A stretch of 23,592 bases of DNA from an uncultured Mollicutes bacterium. GTDB taxonomy: Bacteria; Bacillota_I; Bacilli_A; ML615J-28; CAG-313. The notes under the pieces are model-generated. The model worked only from the letters and a program-made list of their open reading frames with translations. It was not told the DNA's origin and searched no databases. Shown in pieces: positions 1 through 7,859 of this stretch (its first letter is position 1; every line of letters starts with the position of its first letter). The translations under genes were made by a program, and so were the position numbers. The stretch covers positions 1 to 23,592 of the forward strand of contig URLJ01000028.1 of the NCBI GenBank assembly GCA_900548675.1. The letters run 5' to 3'.

Positions 1-130
1 GGCCCTTTTTTGCGTACTTTAAACTTTTTAAATAAATTATTTTATTAATTTACTTGACTTTTTTATAGTAGGCTTTTATGTTTAATACTTATTAATATTA
101 TTCACATTATTTGTAAAAATATACAAAATA

Positions 131-181
131 AAAAGTCTTAAAAATAATAGCAGTAATTTTGCTGTTACTTTTAAGACTTTT
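131..181 (-). terminator. Rho-independent terminator after the P-loop kinase
   Basis: A 13-bp perfect inverted repeat (131-143 with 169-181, AAAAGTCTTAAAA and its complement) encloses a second short stem (agcag/ctgtt). On the minus strand it is followed by a T-rich run. It sits 9 bp past the stop codon of the kinase gene and would end the ABC-F/helicase/kinase transcript. Bases 1-130 hold no convincing gene. Confidence 0.8.
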
Positions 182-189
182 ATTAATTT

Positions 190-669
190 CTATTTTTTAT
201 TTTCTGCTTTTATTATTTTACCAAATTCAATAGTTTTTATAAAACAAAAACCTTCTTCTAAGGTTGGAAAAACTATTTTTTCACCATATGAATAAACAAC
301 TTCAGGTGGTAAAAATAAACTATCTGCAAGTTTGTTTCTTTCTACAACCCTCGAAAAGCATTCTTCTTTTGACGTATTGAAATAATATGCTCCCATTACC
401 ATTTTTACACCATTTTTTTCAACCTCTGAAACAAAACGTTCTCTAACTTTGGGAGTTATATTTGTTGCATCAAAAATTATATCTTTGCCATCCTTAAGCG
501 CCTCAGCACAAAGTCTATATACTTCAGGCCACACTTGTTCTTCCTTCCATTTTGGATTATCTTTACGGACTTTATCTGTAGATGCAATATCACACTTTAA
601 AGTTGCAGACAAAGTTTTCGCGAAAGTTGATTTACCACTTCCAGGTATTCCTATTAACATATGCACCAT
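190..669 (-). CDS. Small P-loop kinase, polynucleotide-kinase-like (AAA_33 type)
   Basis: This is a 159-residue ATP-binding protein of the small P-loop kinase group related to polynucleotide kinases. The Walker A motif GIPGSGKST lies at residues 7-15, directly after the first strand, and a FDATN motif in the middle is typical of PNK-like kinases. The C-terminal half carries the arginines expected of a lid (RVVERN). No phosphatase or ligase domain is attached, so it is a stand-alone kinase of unknown substrate. The start is supported by AGG about 8 bases upstream of ATG at 669. It begins 9 bp after the helicase reading frame ends, so it is probably co-transcribed with the helicase and the ABC-F gene, which hints at an RNA-related job. 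That link is inference only. Confidence 0.75.
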   Translation of the reverse strand: MVHMLIGIPGSGKSTFAKTLSATLKCDIASTDKVRKDNPKWKEEQVWPEVYRLCAEALKDGKDIIFDATNITPKVRERFVSEVEKNGVKMVMGAYYFNTSKEECFSRVVERNKLADSLFLPPEVVYSYGEKIVFPTLEEGFCFIKTIEFGKIIKAENKK

Positions 670-678
670 ATAAAGAAC

Positions 679-1131
679 CTACCATTTAATTTCTACACTT
701 TTTTTAATATTTTTTAGTTTTTCCATATTTTTCTTTTTAGAATCTTTGTTTGTTTTTTCTTTTTGAATCTTTACCGAACCAACGTTTTTAGATTTACTCT
801 TCTTCTTTTTTTCTTCAGTCTTAATATTTTCAAAATCCTTTTGTACGTTTTTTTTAGGTTTACTATTTGCCTCTTCCGCAAAGATTTTTCTTCCATTATA
901 AACTCTTTTATTTAATTCTTCTAACACAAAAGGAACCTTTGGGGAAGGTATTTCAAAATATGAATGATTCAACATTATAGTAACACCTAATATTTGCTCT
1001 TTTGAAACATGTCGTTTTTTTCTAACTAGTTCCATTAGCTCATCTTTTTCAAGATTGTCCTTTTTACCAAGATTAATAAAAAGTCTTGTATAACCTCGAG
1101 GAGTGCTTCCTTTTTCATTTGAAATACCCAA
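679..1131 (-). other. Detached C-terminal part of the DEAD-box helicase (RNA-binding domain and basic tail)
   Basis: This 150-codon frame is not an independent gene. Its first part (TRLFINLGKKDNLEKDELMELV and onward) matches the DbpA-type RNA-recognition fold that follows the core in DeaD/CshA-like helicases, and its last 45 residues are a highly basic lysine-rich tail. The apparent ATG at 1131 has no ribosome-binding site and lies inside sequence that still reads as helicase upstream of it, back to the poly-T run at 1173-1178. It therefore belongs to the helicase entry and is listed so that the fragment is not mistaken for a separate protein. Confidence 0.75.
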
Positions 1132-2471
1132 ATCAAGGCCTGCATCTTTATATTTCTCATCTGTTTCAATAATTTTTTCAAAAACGCACCAGCTATTTCT
1201 TCTATTTCACAAGAAAAGTCATGTTTAGATAAATTTATGTAAATTTCATCAACATATGGTTTTACTTCTTCTGATTTAATATTTGTAATAATATTATCTA
1301 AAGTGTGTTGAATTTTCTTTTTCCGTGCCTCTTTATAACTTGGTGGCTCTATTTCAGTAATGCTCAATTTTAGATGTTTTTCGAATAATTTTATGCGATT
1401 CATTTCGCGTTTTGTAACAAAAGTATATGCAGTTCCTTTCTTACCTGCTCGCGCTGTTCTACCGATACGATGAATATAGTATTCAACATCATCTGGTATA
1501 TCATAATTAAAGATTACATCAATACCATCAATGTCTAAACCCCTCGCTGCGACGTCGGTAGCAATAAGGACATTTACCATGCCTTCTCTAAACATTTCCA
1601 TTACTCTATCACGGCTTAACTGTTTCATATCACCATGCAAACATTCAACTTGATATCCTCTACTTGTTAAAGCTATCGTCAAATCATCAACTTTCTTCTT
1701 TGTACGACAAAACACAAGAGTTTGCTTAAAATTATAAATATCAAGCATCCTTGATAAACAATCAGTTTTATTATCTTCTAAAAGAGCAACATAGTATTGC
1801 ATCACTGAAGGAATCAAATTATTGTTGTAAGTTGTTTTAATGTGAATAGCTTCTTTTTGATAATTCTTAGAAATTATTTTTATCTCGTCACTAATGGTAG
1901 CTGAGAACAAAAGTGTTTGGTGTTCATGGACTATATCTTTTAAAATTATATCTAAATCTTCTTTAAAGCCCATATCGAGCATTTCATCAGCTTCATCTAA
2001 AACTATCATCTTTACATCAGCTAATTTTAGTGTATGTCTATTAAGGTGATCAATCACTCGCCCTGGAGTACCAACAATTATTTGCGGATGTTTTTTCAAA
2101 TCTTTAATTTGTTTTTCAATACTTTCTCCCCCATAAAGCGTTAAACATTTCAAATTTTTTATGTATGAGATTATTTTTCTTATCTCCTTAGTAACTTGTA
2201 TCGCCAATTCTCGCGTTGGACATAAAATTAATGCTTGAGCGCTAGTACTAGAAGGGTCAATTTTTTCCGCTATCGGTACCGCAAAAGAGTATGTTTTGCC
2301 TGTACCAGTTGGAGCTTGAGCAATAACATCGAAGCCATCTATAATATAAGGAATAGCTTCTTTTTGTATTGGGGTCATTATTTTAAGATTTAGGTCTTCC
2401 AAAGCTTTTTTTATTTGATTATTAACATTTAAATCAATAAATAAAGCCTCACTTTTTATTTCATTTTCCAT
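679..2471 (-). CDS. DEAD-box ATP-dependent RNA helicase (CshA/DeaD-like), reading frame broken at 1173-1178
   Basis: Superfamily 2 RNA helicase that unwinds RNA duplexes in ribosome assembly and RNA decay. Zero frame 2471-1035 gives the whole helicase core: Q motif TPIQ (33-36), Walker A APTGTGKT (53-60), PTRELA (85-90), TPGR (135-138), DEAD (159-162), SAT (190-192) and HRIGRTARAG (334-343). After Lys432-Lys433 the zero frame becomes nonsense and stops at 1035. Re-reading one base at the six-T run 1173-1178 (six A in the mRNA) restores KIIETDEKYKDAGLDLG and then a DbpA-type RNA-binding domain and a lysine-rich tail, ending at 679. The restored product would be 597 residues. The break could be a mutation, a homopolymer sequencing error, or slippage. 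The gene starts 16 bp after the ABC-F gene, with AAAAGGA as ribosome-binding site. Confidence 0.85.
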
Positions 2472-2487
2472 ATTTTTTTCCTTTTCA

Positions 2488-4044
2488 TTATGATATTAAT
2501 AAATCTTCAATGTTATATACTTTTGTAGCAACGTTTTTAACAAAATCCTTTTCGTGGGAAACAAAGATAACTGTTCCAGGATACTTCTTTAAAGCTTCCA
2601 TCAATGACTCTTTAGCAAGAGCATCTAAGTGATTAGTAGGTTCATCCAAAATTAAAACATTAGCTTTTTGAAGCATTATTAGACATAGTTTTAATTTTGA
2701 TTGTTCTCCACCACTCATTGTTTTTATTGGTTGAAGCGCTAAAGGCCCTTGAATTGCACATTTGGCTAATTCCGAACGAATTTCTTTATCACTTTTATCC
2801 GGATATATTTCAGCTATCATTTGAAATGGTGAAATGTTCACATTTTCAAAGTGATGTTCTTGTTCAAAATAGGCTATTTTAGCATCATCAACAAATTTAA
2901 ATGTACCTTTAATTGGTTTTAATTCTCCAATAAGCGTCTTTAAAAGGGTTGATTTACCAATACCATTAAACCCCATTATCGCAAGCTTTTCTCCACTTTT
3001 TATTTCAAATGAAATTGGAGGTAATAAAGAATAATAATAACCAATCTCTAAATTATCAACTACAAGAAAACGATGTGATGAAATACTTTGATATTTAAAG
3101 TCTAAATGTAATTTTAAATTATTAGTTTTAGGCTTTTCCATAACTTCCATTTTATCAAGTTTTTTCTGTCGACTTTGAGCCATTTTAGCAGTTGAAGCTC
3201 TAGTTCGATTTTTATCTATATAATCTTGTAGCTTTGCCTTTTCTTTTTGTTGAGCATTATAACGACGCTCATAATCTTCCACCATCATCGCTTTTTTAAT
3301 TAAGTAAGCTTTATAATTGCCTTTATATTTAGTTATCTTTCCAAATTCTATATCAAGAATAACATTTACAACATCATCTAAAAATTCTTGATTATGAGAT
3401 ACGATGAGAAATGAACCATTATACTCTTTAAGATACTTTACCAACCACTCGACATGAGATTCATCTAAAAAGTTTGTCGGTTCATCTAGAATTATCAAAT
3501 CTGGGTTTTCTAAAAGTAACTTTGCAAGGACAACTTTTACTTTTTGACCACCAGACAATTTTCCCATTTCTGTCGTCATACCATAATTCACGATCCCAAG
3601 TCCAGTTGCAACCTTCATAATCATCGAATTCATTTCATAAAAACGATTAGCTTCAAGTTCATCGTGAATAATTGATGCGCTACGTGCTAAACGAATTTGT
3701 TCATTTTCATCATTTGTTTGTTTTATTTTTTGTAAATATTCATCCATTAAGTTTTTTTTCTTCAACAATGCCGCAAATGCTTGAGTCAAATATGCATTAA
3801 TCGTTATCTTTTTATTTACGCTTGCATACTGATCTAAATATCCAACTTTTAAATCTTTTTGAAATGTGATATTACCACTATCAGGTATTACTTCACCGCC
3901 AAGAATTTTTATAAGTGTTGACTTACCTACACCATTTGCTCCTACTATTCCTACTTTTTCATTTGGTAGAATTCTAAAACTTGCATTGTTGTATAAAACT
4001 TTTTTATCATATGTCATACTTAAATTATCAACTTGTAAATACAT
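2488..4044 (-). CDS. ABC-F family ATPase (translation factor type)
   Basis: This is a 518-residue protein with two ABC ATPase domains and no membrane segment, the ABC-F arrangement. These proteins act on ribosomes (translation regulation or antibiotic protection) rather than in transport. The first domain has Walker A GANGVGKST, signature LSGGQ and Walker B LIILDEPTN; the second has GFNGIGKST, MSGGEQ and VLILDEPTNHLD. A charged, lysine-rich linker between them (around residues 245-310) is the usual P-site tRNA interaction motif. The start at 4044 (MYLQVDNLSMTY) is preferred over an upstream one at 4080 because TTGGAG lies just upstream and the longer version would run into the terminator at 4062-4082. 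The subfamily cannot be set with confidence. It heads a run with the helicase and kinase genes. Confidence 0.88.
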   Translation of the reverse strand: MYLQVDNLSMTYDKKVLYNNASFRILPNEKVGIVGANGVGKSTLIKILGGEVIPDSGNITFQKDLKVGYLDQYASVNKKITINAYLTQAFAALLKKKNLMDEYLQKIKQTNDENEQIRLARSASIIHDELEANRFYEMNSMIMKVATGLGIVNYGMTTEMGKLSGGQKVKVVLAKLLLENPDLIILDEPTNFLDESHVEWLVKYLKEYNGSFLIVSHNQEFLDDVVNVILDIEFGKITKYKGNYKAYLIKKAMMVEDYERRYNAQQKEKAKLQDYIDKNRTRASTAKMAQSRQKKLDKMEVMEKPKTNNLKLHLDFKYQSISSHRFLVVDNLEIGYYYSLLPPISFEIKSGEKLAIMGFNGIGKSTLLKTLIGELKPIKGTFKFVDDAKIAYFEQEHHFENVNISPFQMIAEIYPDKSDKEIRSELAKCAIQGPLALQPIKTMSGGEQSKLKLCLIMLQKANVLILDEPTNHLDALAKESLMEALKKYPGTVIFVSHEKDFVKNVATKVYNIEDLLIS

Positions 4045-4061
4045 AATACACTCCAAAACAA

Positions 4062-4082
4062 AAATGGGGTTTTTCCCCATTT
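4062..4082 (-). terminator. Rho-independent terminator after the HtrA-like gene
   Basis: Perfect 8-bp arms, AAATGGGG at 4062-4069 and CCCCATTT at 4075-4082, with a 5-base loop. On the minus strand the stem is followed by TTGTTTTGG. It lies between the protease stop at 4101 and the ABC-F start at 4044, only 17 bp before that start, so the ABC-F gene must depend on partial read-through or on a promoter inside the protease gene. Confidence 0.75.
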
Positions 4083-4100
4083 ATATATCAATTAGTAGAT

Positions 4101-5351
4101 TTAAGATTTTAAAACTGCTTCAATAGTTTTTATCTTATCATCACTACGATCGTAGTAAGAAATTTCTACTTTATCACCAACATGGAAATCAACTAATGAC
4201 CCAAGTTTAGCATTAATAATGTGGGTTCTAGTGGCTTTAATGCCCGCTACCGATAAGATTATGTCGTGTTTTTCAATTCCAAATCCATCTAGAGTTGAAC
4301 CTGCTGTTATACTATTAACATAGATTCCATATGGAGTTTCAGATTCGTATATATTAGGCATATCTAATATATCATCATCATTTTCAATAACATATGATGA
4401 CATAGATCTTATTTCAGAACCATAAACGCCAAGTCTTGGACGAACAATTTCCTTGCCGGTTTCTAAATATTCACAGACAATAGTTTTAACTACGCTAATT
4501 GGAATAGCAAATCCCATATTGTCAATTTTTTCTGAGACTATTTTTAATGTATTAATACCAATAAGTCTTCCATATATATCGAATAAGCCTCCTCCAGAAT
4601 TACCTGGGTTAATAGCGACATCATGCTGAATATATTCAGAACTAAAATCGTTAATACTATCATTGTCAGTATCGACACTAATATATCTTATTGGTCCACT
4701 TATAACCCCAAAAGTAACAGATCCATAATAATCATATCCATCAGGATTTCCGATAGCGATAGCGAAAGAACCTTTTTCGAGTTCACCATCGTAGATTTCA
4801 ACTGGATCAATGTAACGGTTATATTCAAATGTTACTAATGCAATATCTACTTTTGAATCGTAACCAACCACTGTGGCCTTTATTTCAATATCTGCATCAG
4901 CAAGGTAAGCATAAATATTATATTTAGTATCTTTAGATGTATCATCACCCAATACCACGTGACGATTTGTCATGACGTAATACTTATAATTTGTGATGAT
5001 GTGATCTCCATCGGTAAGTTTTTCTCTTTTGTATATTACTCCACTGCCAATAGAATTGTTTTTTTCAACTGTTTTTCCTGCAGTAGTAGTAACTTCTTCT
5101 TTACATGTTATACCAATTACTGCCTTTTCATTACGCTTAGCAACTGTTTGAACAGCCGTTTGAATATCTTCAATAGATAGATTTTTGTAATCTATCACTT
5201 CTTCTGTAATTTCATTTTTAATATTATTTGTTATATTATTTGTTGTATTATTACCAGGTCGGTTAGATTTAAAAATACATGATGTCGTAAATAAAGAAAG
5301 TAAAATAAATAAAACTGACATGATACAAATTGATAATTTGTTTTTTTTCAT
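4101..5351 (-). CDS. HtrA/DegP-like trypsin-type serine protease with PDZ domain, probable lipoprotein
   Basis: This 416-residue exported protease probably handles misfolded envelope proteins. The N-terminus has two basic residues, a hydrophobic stretch (7-21) and a lipobox-like TTSC ending at Cys25, so lipid anchoring is likely, although Thr at -3 is not ideal. An Asn/Thr-rich linker (about 30-48) follows. The catalytic triad is visible: His131 (TNRHVV), Asp169 (SKVDIALV) and Ser252 (NPGNSGGGLFD). A single PDZ domain fills about 305-416. ATG at 5351 is chosen because AAAGGA lies 9 bases upstream; an earlier TTG overlaps that site. It lies just downstream of a two-component system, as envelope-stress proteases often do, which makes regulation by that system plausible but unproven. 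Confidence 0.88.
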   Translation of the reverse strand: MKKNKLSICIMSVLFILLSLFTTSCIFKSNRPGNNTTNNITNNIKNEITEEVIDYKNLSIEDIQTAVQTVAKRNEKAVIGITCKEEVTTTAGKTVEKNNSIGSGVIYKREKLTDGDHIITNYKYYVMTNRHVVLGDDTSKDTKYNIYAYLADADIEIKATVVGYDSKVDIALVTFEYNRYIDPVEIYDGELEKGSFAIAIGNPDGYDYYGSVTFGVISGPIRYISVDTDNDSINDFSSEYIQHDVAINPGNSGGGLFDIYGRLIGINTLKIVSEKIDNMGFAIPISVVKTIVCEYLETGKEIVRPRLGVYGSEIRSMSSYVIENDDDILDMPNIYESETPYGIYVNSITAGSTLDGFGIEKHDIILSVAGIKATRTHIINAKLGSLVDFHVGDKVEISYYDRSDDKIKTIEAVLKS

Positions 5352-5393
5352 TTCAAGCAGTCCTTTCAATAATTTAATACACCTCTAGGCAAC

Positions 5394-5484
5394 AAAAAAA
5401 GGGCGTGGACGCTACTAATAGGATAATTTAATTTGGAATAGAGGGAATAGGGAAAATAGTAGCGTCCACTCACCCCACCTAGGC
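5394..5484 (-). ncRNA. Candidate small RNA or leader attenuator with C-rich loop upstream of the HtrA-like gene
   Basis: A promoter at 5491-5519 predicts transcription from about 5484 leftwards. The RNA would contain a perfect 13-bp stem (5457-5469 with 5405-5417, GTGGACGCTACTA and its complement). It is extended by a GGG/CCC clamp with a small internal loop and followed directly by seven U (5394-5400): a complete promoter-to-terminator unit of about 91 nt. The 39-nt loop is unstructured and pyrimidine-rich on the RNA strand, with repeated UCCC/CCCU motifs, the kind Gram-positive small RNAs use to bind Shine-Dalgarno sites. CCTAGG-containing repeats flank the hairpin. It could equally be a terminator for the two-component operon or an attenuator for the protease. 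No known RNA family was recognised. Confidence 0.5.
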
Positions 5485-5490
5485 AAAGAC

Positions 5491-5519
5491 ATTATATCAT
5501 TTTTTCGACAAAAAATCAA
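5491..5519 (-). promoter_or_regulatory. Sigma-A-type promoter for the candidate RNA and HtrA-like gene
   Basis: On the minus strand, TTGATT (5514-5519) is separated by exactly 17 bases from a perfect TATAAT (5491-5496). Predicted start is near 5484. It lies in the gap between the histidine kinase and the protease, so the protease has its own promoter rather than depending only on read-through. Confidence 0.7.
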
Positions 5520-5546
5520 GTATTTTTGCTTATTTTTTTATTTTTT

Positions 5547-6947
5547 TTACAAATTTTCATTCACAATTTTCATTTCAAACCAAAATTCACTACCTTTACC
5601 TTCTTCGCTTATTACACCATAATCTAGATTATGATTATCTAGAATTGTTTTAACGATAGAAAGTCCAAGTCCAGACCCTACAGATGCTCTTCGATGGGCA
5701 CTACTATTTTTATAATACCTATTCCAAACATTTTTGATGTCTTCTTGTTTTATGCCAATTCCATGATCAATTACTGATAATCGTACTTTATTATTCTTTA
5801 TTTCCTGTCTCACGATTACAAGTTTATCATCGCCAGCATAATTAATAGCATTACTAATAAAATTGTAAACTACTTTTTCAATTTTTTCTTCATCGCCACA
5901 TACTATGGCATTTTCGTCGTGTTCAAATATGATTTTGCAGCCTAAGGATTCAAGAAGTTTATTATTTCTAAATATTATTTCTCCAACAGTATCTGTTAAA
6001 GAAAAATTTTCCATATTAAAAGATTCAGCCCCACTTTGCATTTTCGTTAAACTAAGTATATCATTAACTAAAGATGTTAATCGTTTAGCTTCATCTATTA
6101 TAACTTGTAGATTTTCCAAAGTCACTTCATCAGGAATATCACGCATCATTTCACTATAACCTGTTATTAAGGTAAGAGGGGTTCGTAAGTCGTGAGAAAC
6201 ATTGGCAATCAGTTCTTTTTGGTATGAATCAAGTTTACCAAGTTCTTCAGCCGCGTAATTTAGTGAATGAGATAATTCTTCAATTTCAACATATCCTTCA
6301 CCATTAAACTTTGTATTATAATTTCCTTTAGCTAATTCTTTGGCAGCTTTGTTCAAAGAAGAAATCGGAGACGAAACGCGTTTCGCTACATAAGCTGCGA
6401 AAATAATTGCTAAAATTACTGTCATGATAGTAATTAAAAAGAATTGATTGCGAAGCGTCTTAGTTACAGCTCCAACTGGGACTAGTTTCGTTTGAAGAAT
6501 AACTAGATACTCTCCACTAATAAAACAGTATTCAAGTTCTTCGCTTTGTTCTTTAAATACTTTATTATCTATCGGACTCTGTGAGGCCTTATTCCAACGC
6601 TGATTGATATCACTTGAACGTAGTTTGATTTGATCAGTTTCCAAGTGACTTTGATAAACGGTAGTTATAGCACCATCGGCATTTTTTTCAGCAATTGTTA
6701 CCGAGGTCTCAGCATTATCTGCAAGAGAGTCAAGTAAAGAAACATAGTTAGTATCGCCATCAGCAACATCATTTATGATAACTTCTATTTTATCAGCTAA
6801 ATTATAACAAGACTTTCTTTTGATGTTTTCATAAAAATAATTAATAAAGAAGGTTTGAAATATAAAGATGCATAGAATAATTAGAAAGGCAAACGCACAA
6901 AAATAAGCAAAAATCCACCATCGTAAATTAATCTTTTTTAGTTTCAA
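5547..6947 (-). CDS. Sensor histidine kinase with HAMP domain
   Basis: This 466-residue membrane kinase is the sensor of the pair. TM1 is at about 12-35, an extracytoplasmic sensor region at 36-168, TM2 at 169-187 and HAMP at 188-240. The phospho-acceptor is His252 in SHDLRTPL. The ATPase part has an N box NFISNAINYA (362-371), G1 DHGIGI (394-399) and G2 GSGLGLSIVK (424-433). Length and layout are typical of class I kinases paired with OmpR-type regulators. The start is TTG at 6947, inside the last codons of the regulator gene, giving a 20-nt overlap and implying translational coupling; GAGGAG lies about 12 bases upstream. The signal sensed is unknown. The HtrA-like protease downstream suggests envelope stress, by context only. 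Confidence 0.9.
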   Translation of the reverse strand: MKLKKINLRWWIFAYFCAFAFLIILCIFIFQTFFINYFYENIKRKSCYNLADKIEVIINDVADGDTNYVSLLDSLADNAETSVTIAEKNADGAITTVYQSHLETDQIKLRSSDINQRWNKASQSPIDNKVFKEQSEELEYCFISGEYLVILQTKLVPVGAVTKTLRNQFFLITIMTVILAIIFAAYVAKRVSSPISSLNKAAKELAKGNYNTKFNGEGYVEIEELSHSLNYAAEELGKLDSYQKELIANVSHDLRTPLTLITGYSEMMRDIPDEVTLENLQVIIDEAKRLTSLVNDILSLTKMQSGAESFNMENFSLTDTVGEIIFRNNKLLESLGCKIIFEHDENAIVCGDEEKIEKVVYNFISNAINYAGDDKLVIVRQEIKNNKVRLSVIDHGIGIKQEDIKNVWNRYYKNSSAHRRASVGSGLGLSIVKTILDNHNLDYGVISEEGKGSEFWFEMKIVNENL

Positions 6948-7611
6948 AGCGATAACCTACTCCTCTTAGTGTAATGATGTTTTGTCCATAAGGGCCTAAC
7001 TTTTTGCGTAAAAGTTTCATATGCGTATCTAACGTTCTATCATCTCCATAAAAATCATATCCCCAAATTTTTGATAATAAATTTTCTCTCGTTACAGCGA
7101 TATTTTTATTCTTTATTAAATATATCAATAAATCATATTCTTTAGGAGTCATTTCCAATCTTTCATTTTCAACATAAACGATGCGAGCATCAAGATCTAT
7201 CTTCAAACCCTGATATGTCCAAATATGATCAATTTGGTTTTTATCACTATGATGGTATCGATTTAAAATTGCGGCAACTCTCATCATCAATTCTTTTGGC
7301 GAAAAAGGTTTTACAACATAATCATCAATTCCTAAATCAAAGCCGTGTAATCTGTCGTATTCCTCACCTCTTGCTGATAACATTATAATAGGAATATTTC
7401 TCGTTTTTCTTATTTCTTTAACAGCTGAAAAACCATCTAATTCAGGCATCATTATGTCCATAATAATAATATCAGGATCAGTTTTATTGACTACATCAAT
7501 AGCTTCAAGCCCATTTGTAGCCTCATATACATCATAGCCTTCAAAATTAGCATATTTTTTTATTAATTCTCTTATATTACTTTCATCATCAACTATTAAT
7601 ACTTTATACAT
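6928..7611 (-). CDS. OmpR/PhoB-family response regulator
   Basis: This 227-residue cytoplasmic transcription factor is controlled by the adjacent kinase. The receiver domain (1-118) has the acidic pair Asp8-Asp9, phospho-acceptor Asp52 in IIIMDIMMPELDG, the conserved Ser in IIMLSARG and Lys in VVKPF. The winged-helix DNA-binding domain fills the C-terminal half, with the family hallmarks EYDLLIYL, DDRTLDTHMKLLRKKL and RGVGYRFE. The start is supported by AAGGAGAT just upstream of ATG at 7611. An isolated TATAAT (7643-7648) lies upstream without a good -35, which would fit activator-dependent or autoregulated expression. Confidence 0.93.
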   Translation of the reverse strand: MYKVLIVDDESNIRELIKKYANFEGYDVYEATNGLEAIDVVNKTDPDIIIMDIMMPELDGFSAVKEIRKTRNIPIIMLSARGEEYDRLHGFDLGIDDYVVKPFSPKELMMRVAAILNRYHHSDKNQIDHIWTYQGLKIDLDARIVYVENERLEMTPKEYDLLIYLIKNKNIAVTRENLLSKIWGYDFYGDDRTLDTHMKLLRKKLGPYGQNIITLRGVGYRFETKKD

Positions 7612-7744
7612 TGTAATATCTCCTTATGCATTTCTTGTATATATTATATCATAAAAGTTCAGTTGTATTGTGAAAATAAGATGAAATTAAACGCAATATC
7701 AGCAATCATTTATCATTTTTAATGATTTTTATAATAATATATGT

Positions 7745-7750
7745 TATAAT
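7745..7750 (+). promoter_or_regulatory. -10 element of the tRNA-Thr promoter
   Basis: A perfect TATAAT lies 17 bases before the first tRNA base. The -35 region at the right distance (about 7722-7727, ATGATT) is poor. Immediately upstream, the divergent regulator gene has its own TATAAT on the other strand at 7643-7648. The 7612-7767 gap otherwise shows only an AATCATT/AATGATT inverted repeat. Confidence 0.5.
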
Positions 7751-7767
7751 TAATAAGCAAATATAGT

Positions 7768-7841
7768 GCTCCTATAGTTCAATGGCAGAACGTAGCAATG
7801 GTAATGCTAAAATGCTAGTTCGATTCTGGCTAGGAGCACCA
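7768..7841 (+). tRNA. tRNA-Thr, anticodon GGT
   Basis: The 74-base sequence folds as a complete cloverleaf: acceptor stem GCTCCTA/TAGGAGC (7 bp), D stem GTTC/GAAC, anticodon stem TAGCA/TGCTA with loop ATGGTAA (anticodon GGT at 34-36 after T33), a four-base variable loop, T stem GCTAG/CTGGC with one G-T pair and loop TTCGATT. The discriminator is A and CCA is encoded. G1-C72 and C2-G71 fit threonine identity. It lies only 18 bases upstream of a protein start, with no terminator between. Confidence 0.93.
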
Positions 7842-7859
7842 TTTTTATTAGGAGTAACT

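Noticed and set aside
1..12. End of a terminator (GGCCC then six T) of a gene left of the window
   Set aside because: Only one arm would be inside the window, so it cannot be supported.
54..82. Plus-strand promoter TTGACT ... TATGTT
   Set aside because: The -10 is poor and no plus-strand gene follows; probably chance in AT-rich DNA.
1035..1172. Last 45 zero-frame residues of the helicase as a genuine domain
   Set aside because: The other frame over the same bases matches the family, so this tail is an accident of the frame break.
1173..1178. Classical -1 programmed frameshift heptamer
   Set aside because: The phase is G AAA AAA, which does not fit X XXY YYZ, and no clear downstream pseudoknot was seen; slippage stays possible but unproven.
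5394..5484. SRP RNA, 6S RNA, tmRNA or a known riboswitch
   Set aside because: None of the conserved motifs, such as the SRP GGAA loop with its asymmetric bulge, are present.
7782..7859. N-terminal extension of the lipoprotein reading into the tRNA
   Set aside because: It is a translation of tRNA sequence; the lipoprotein signal peptide and AGGAG site place the start at 7860.
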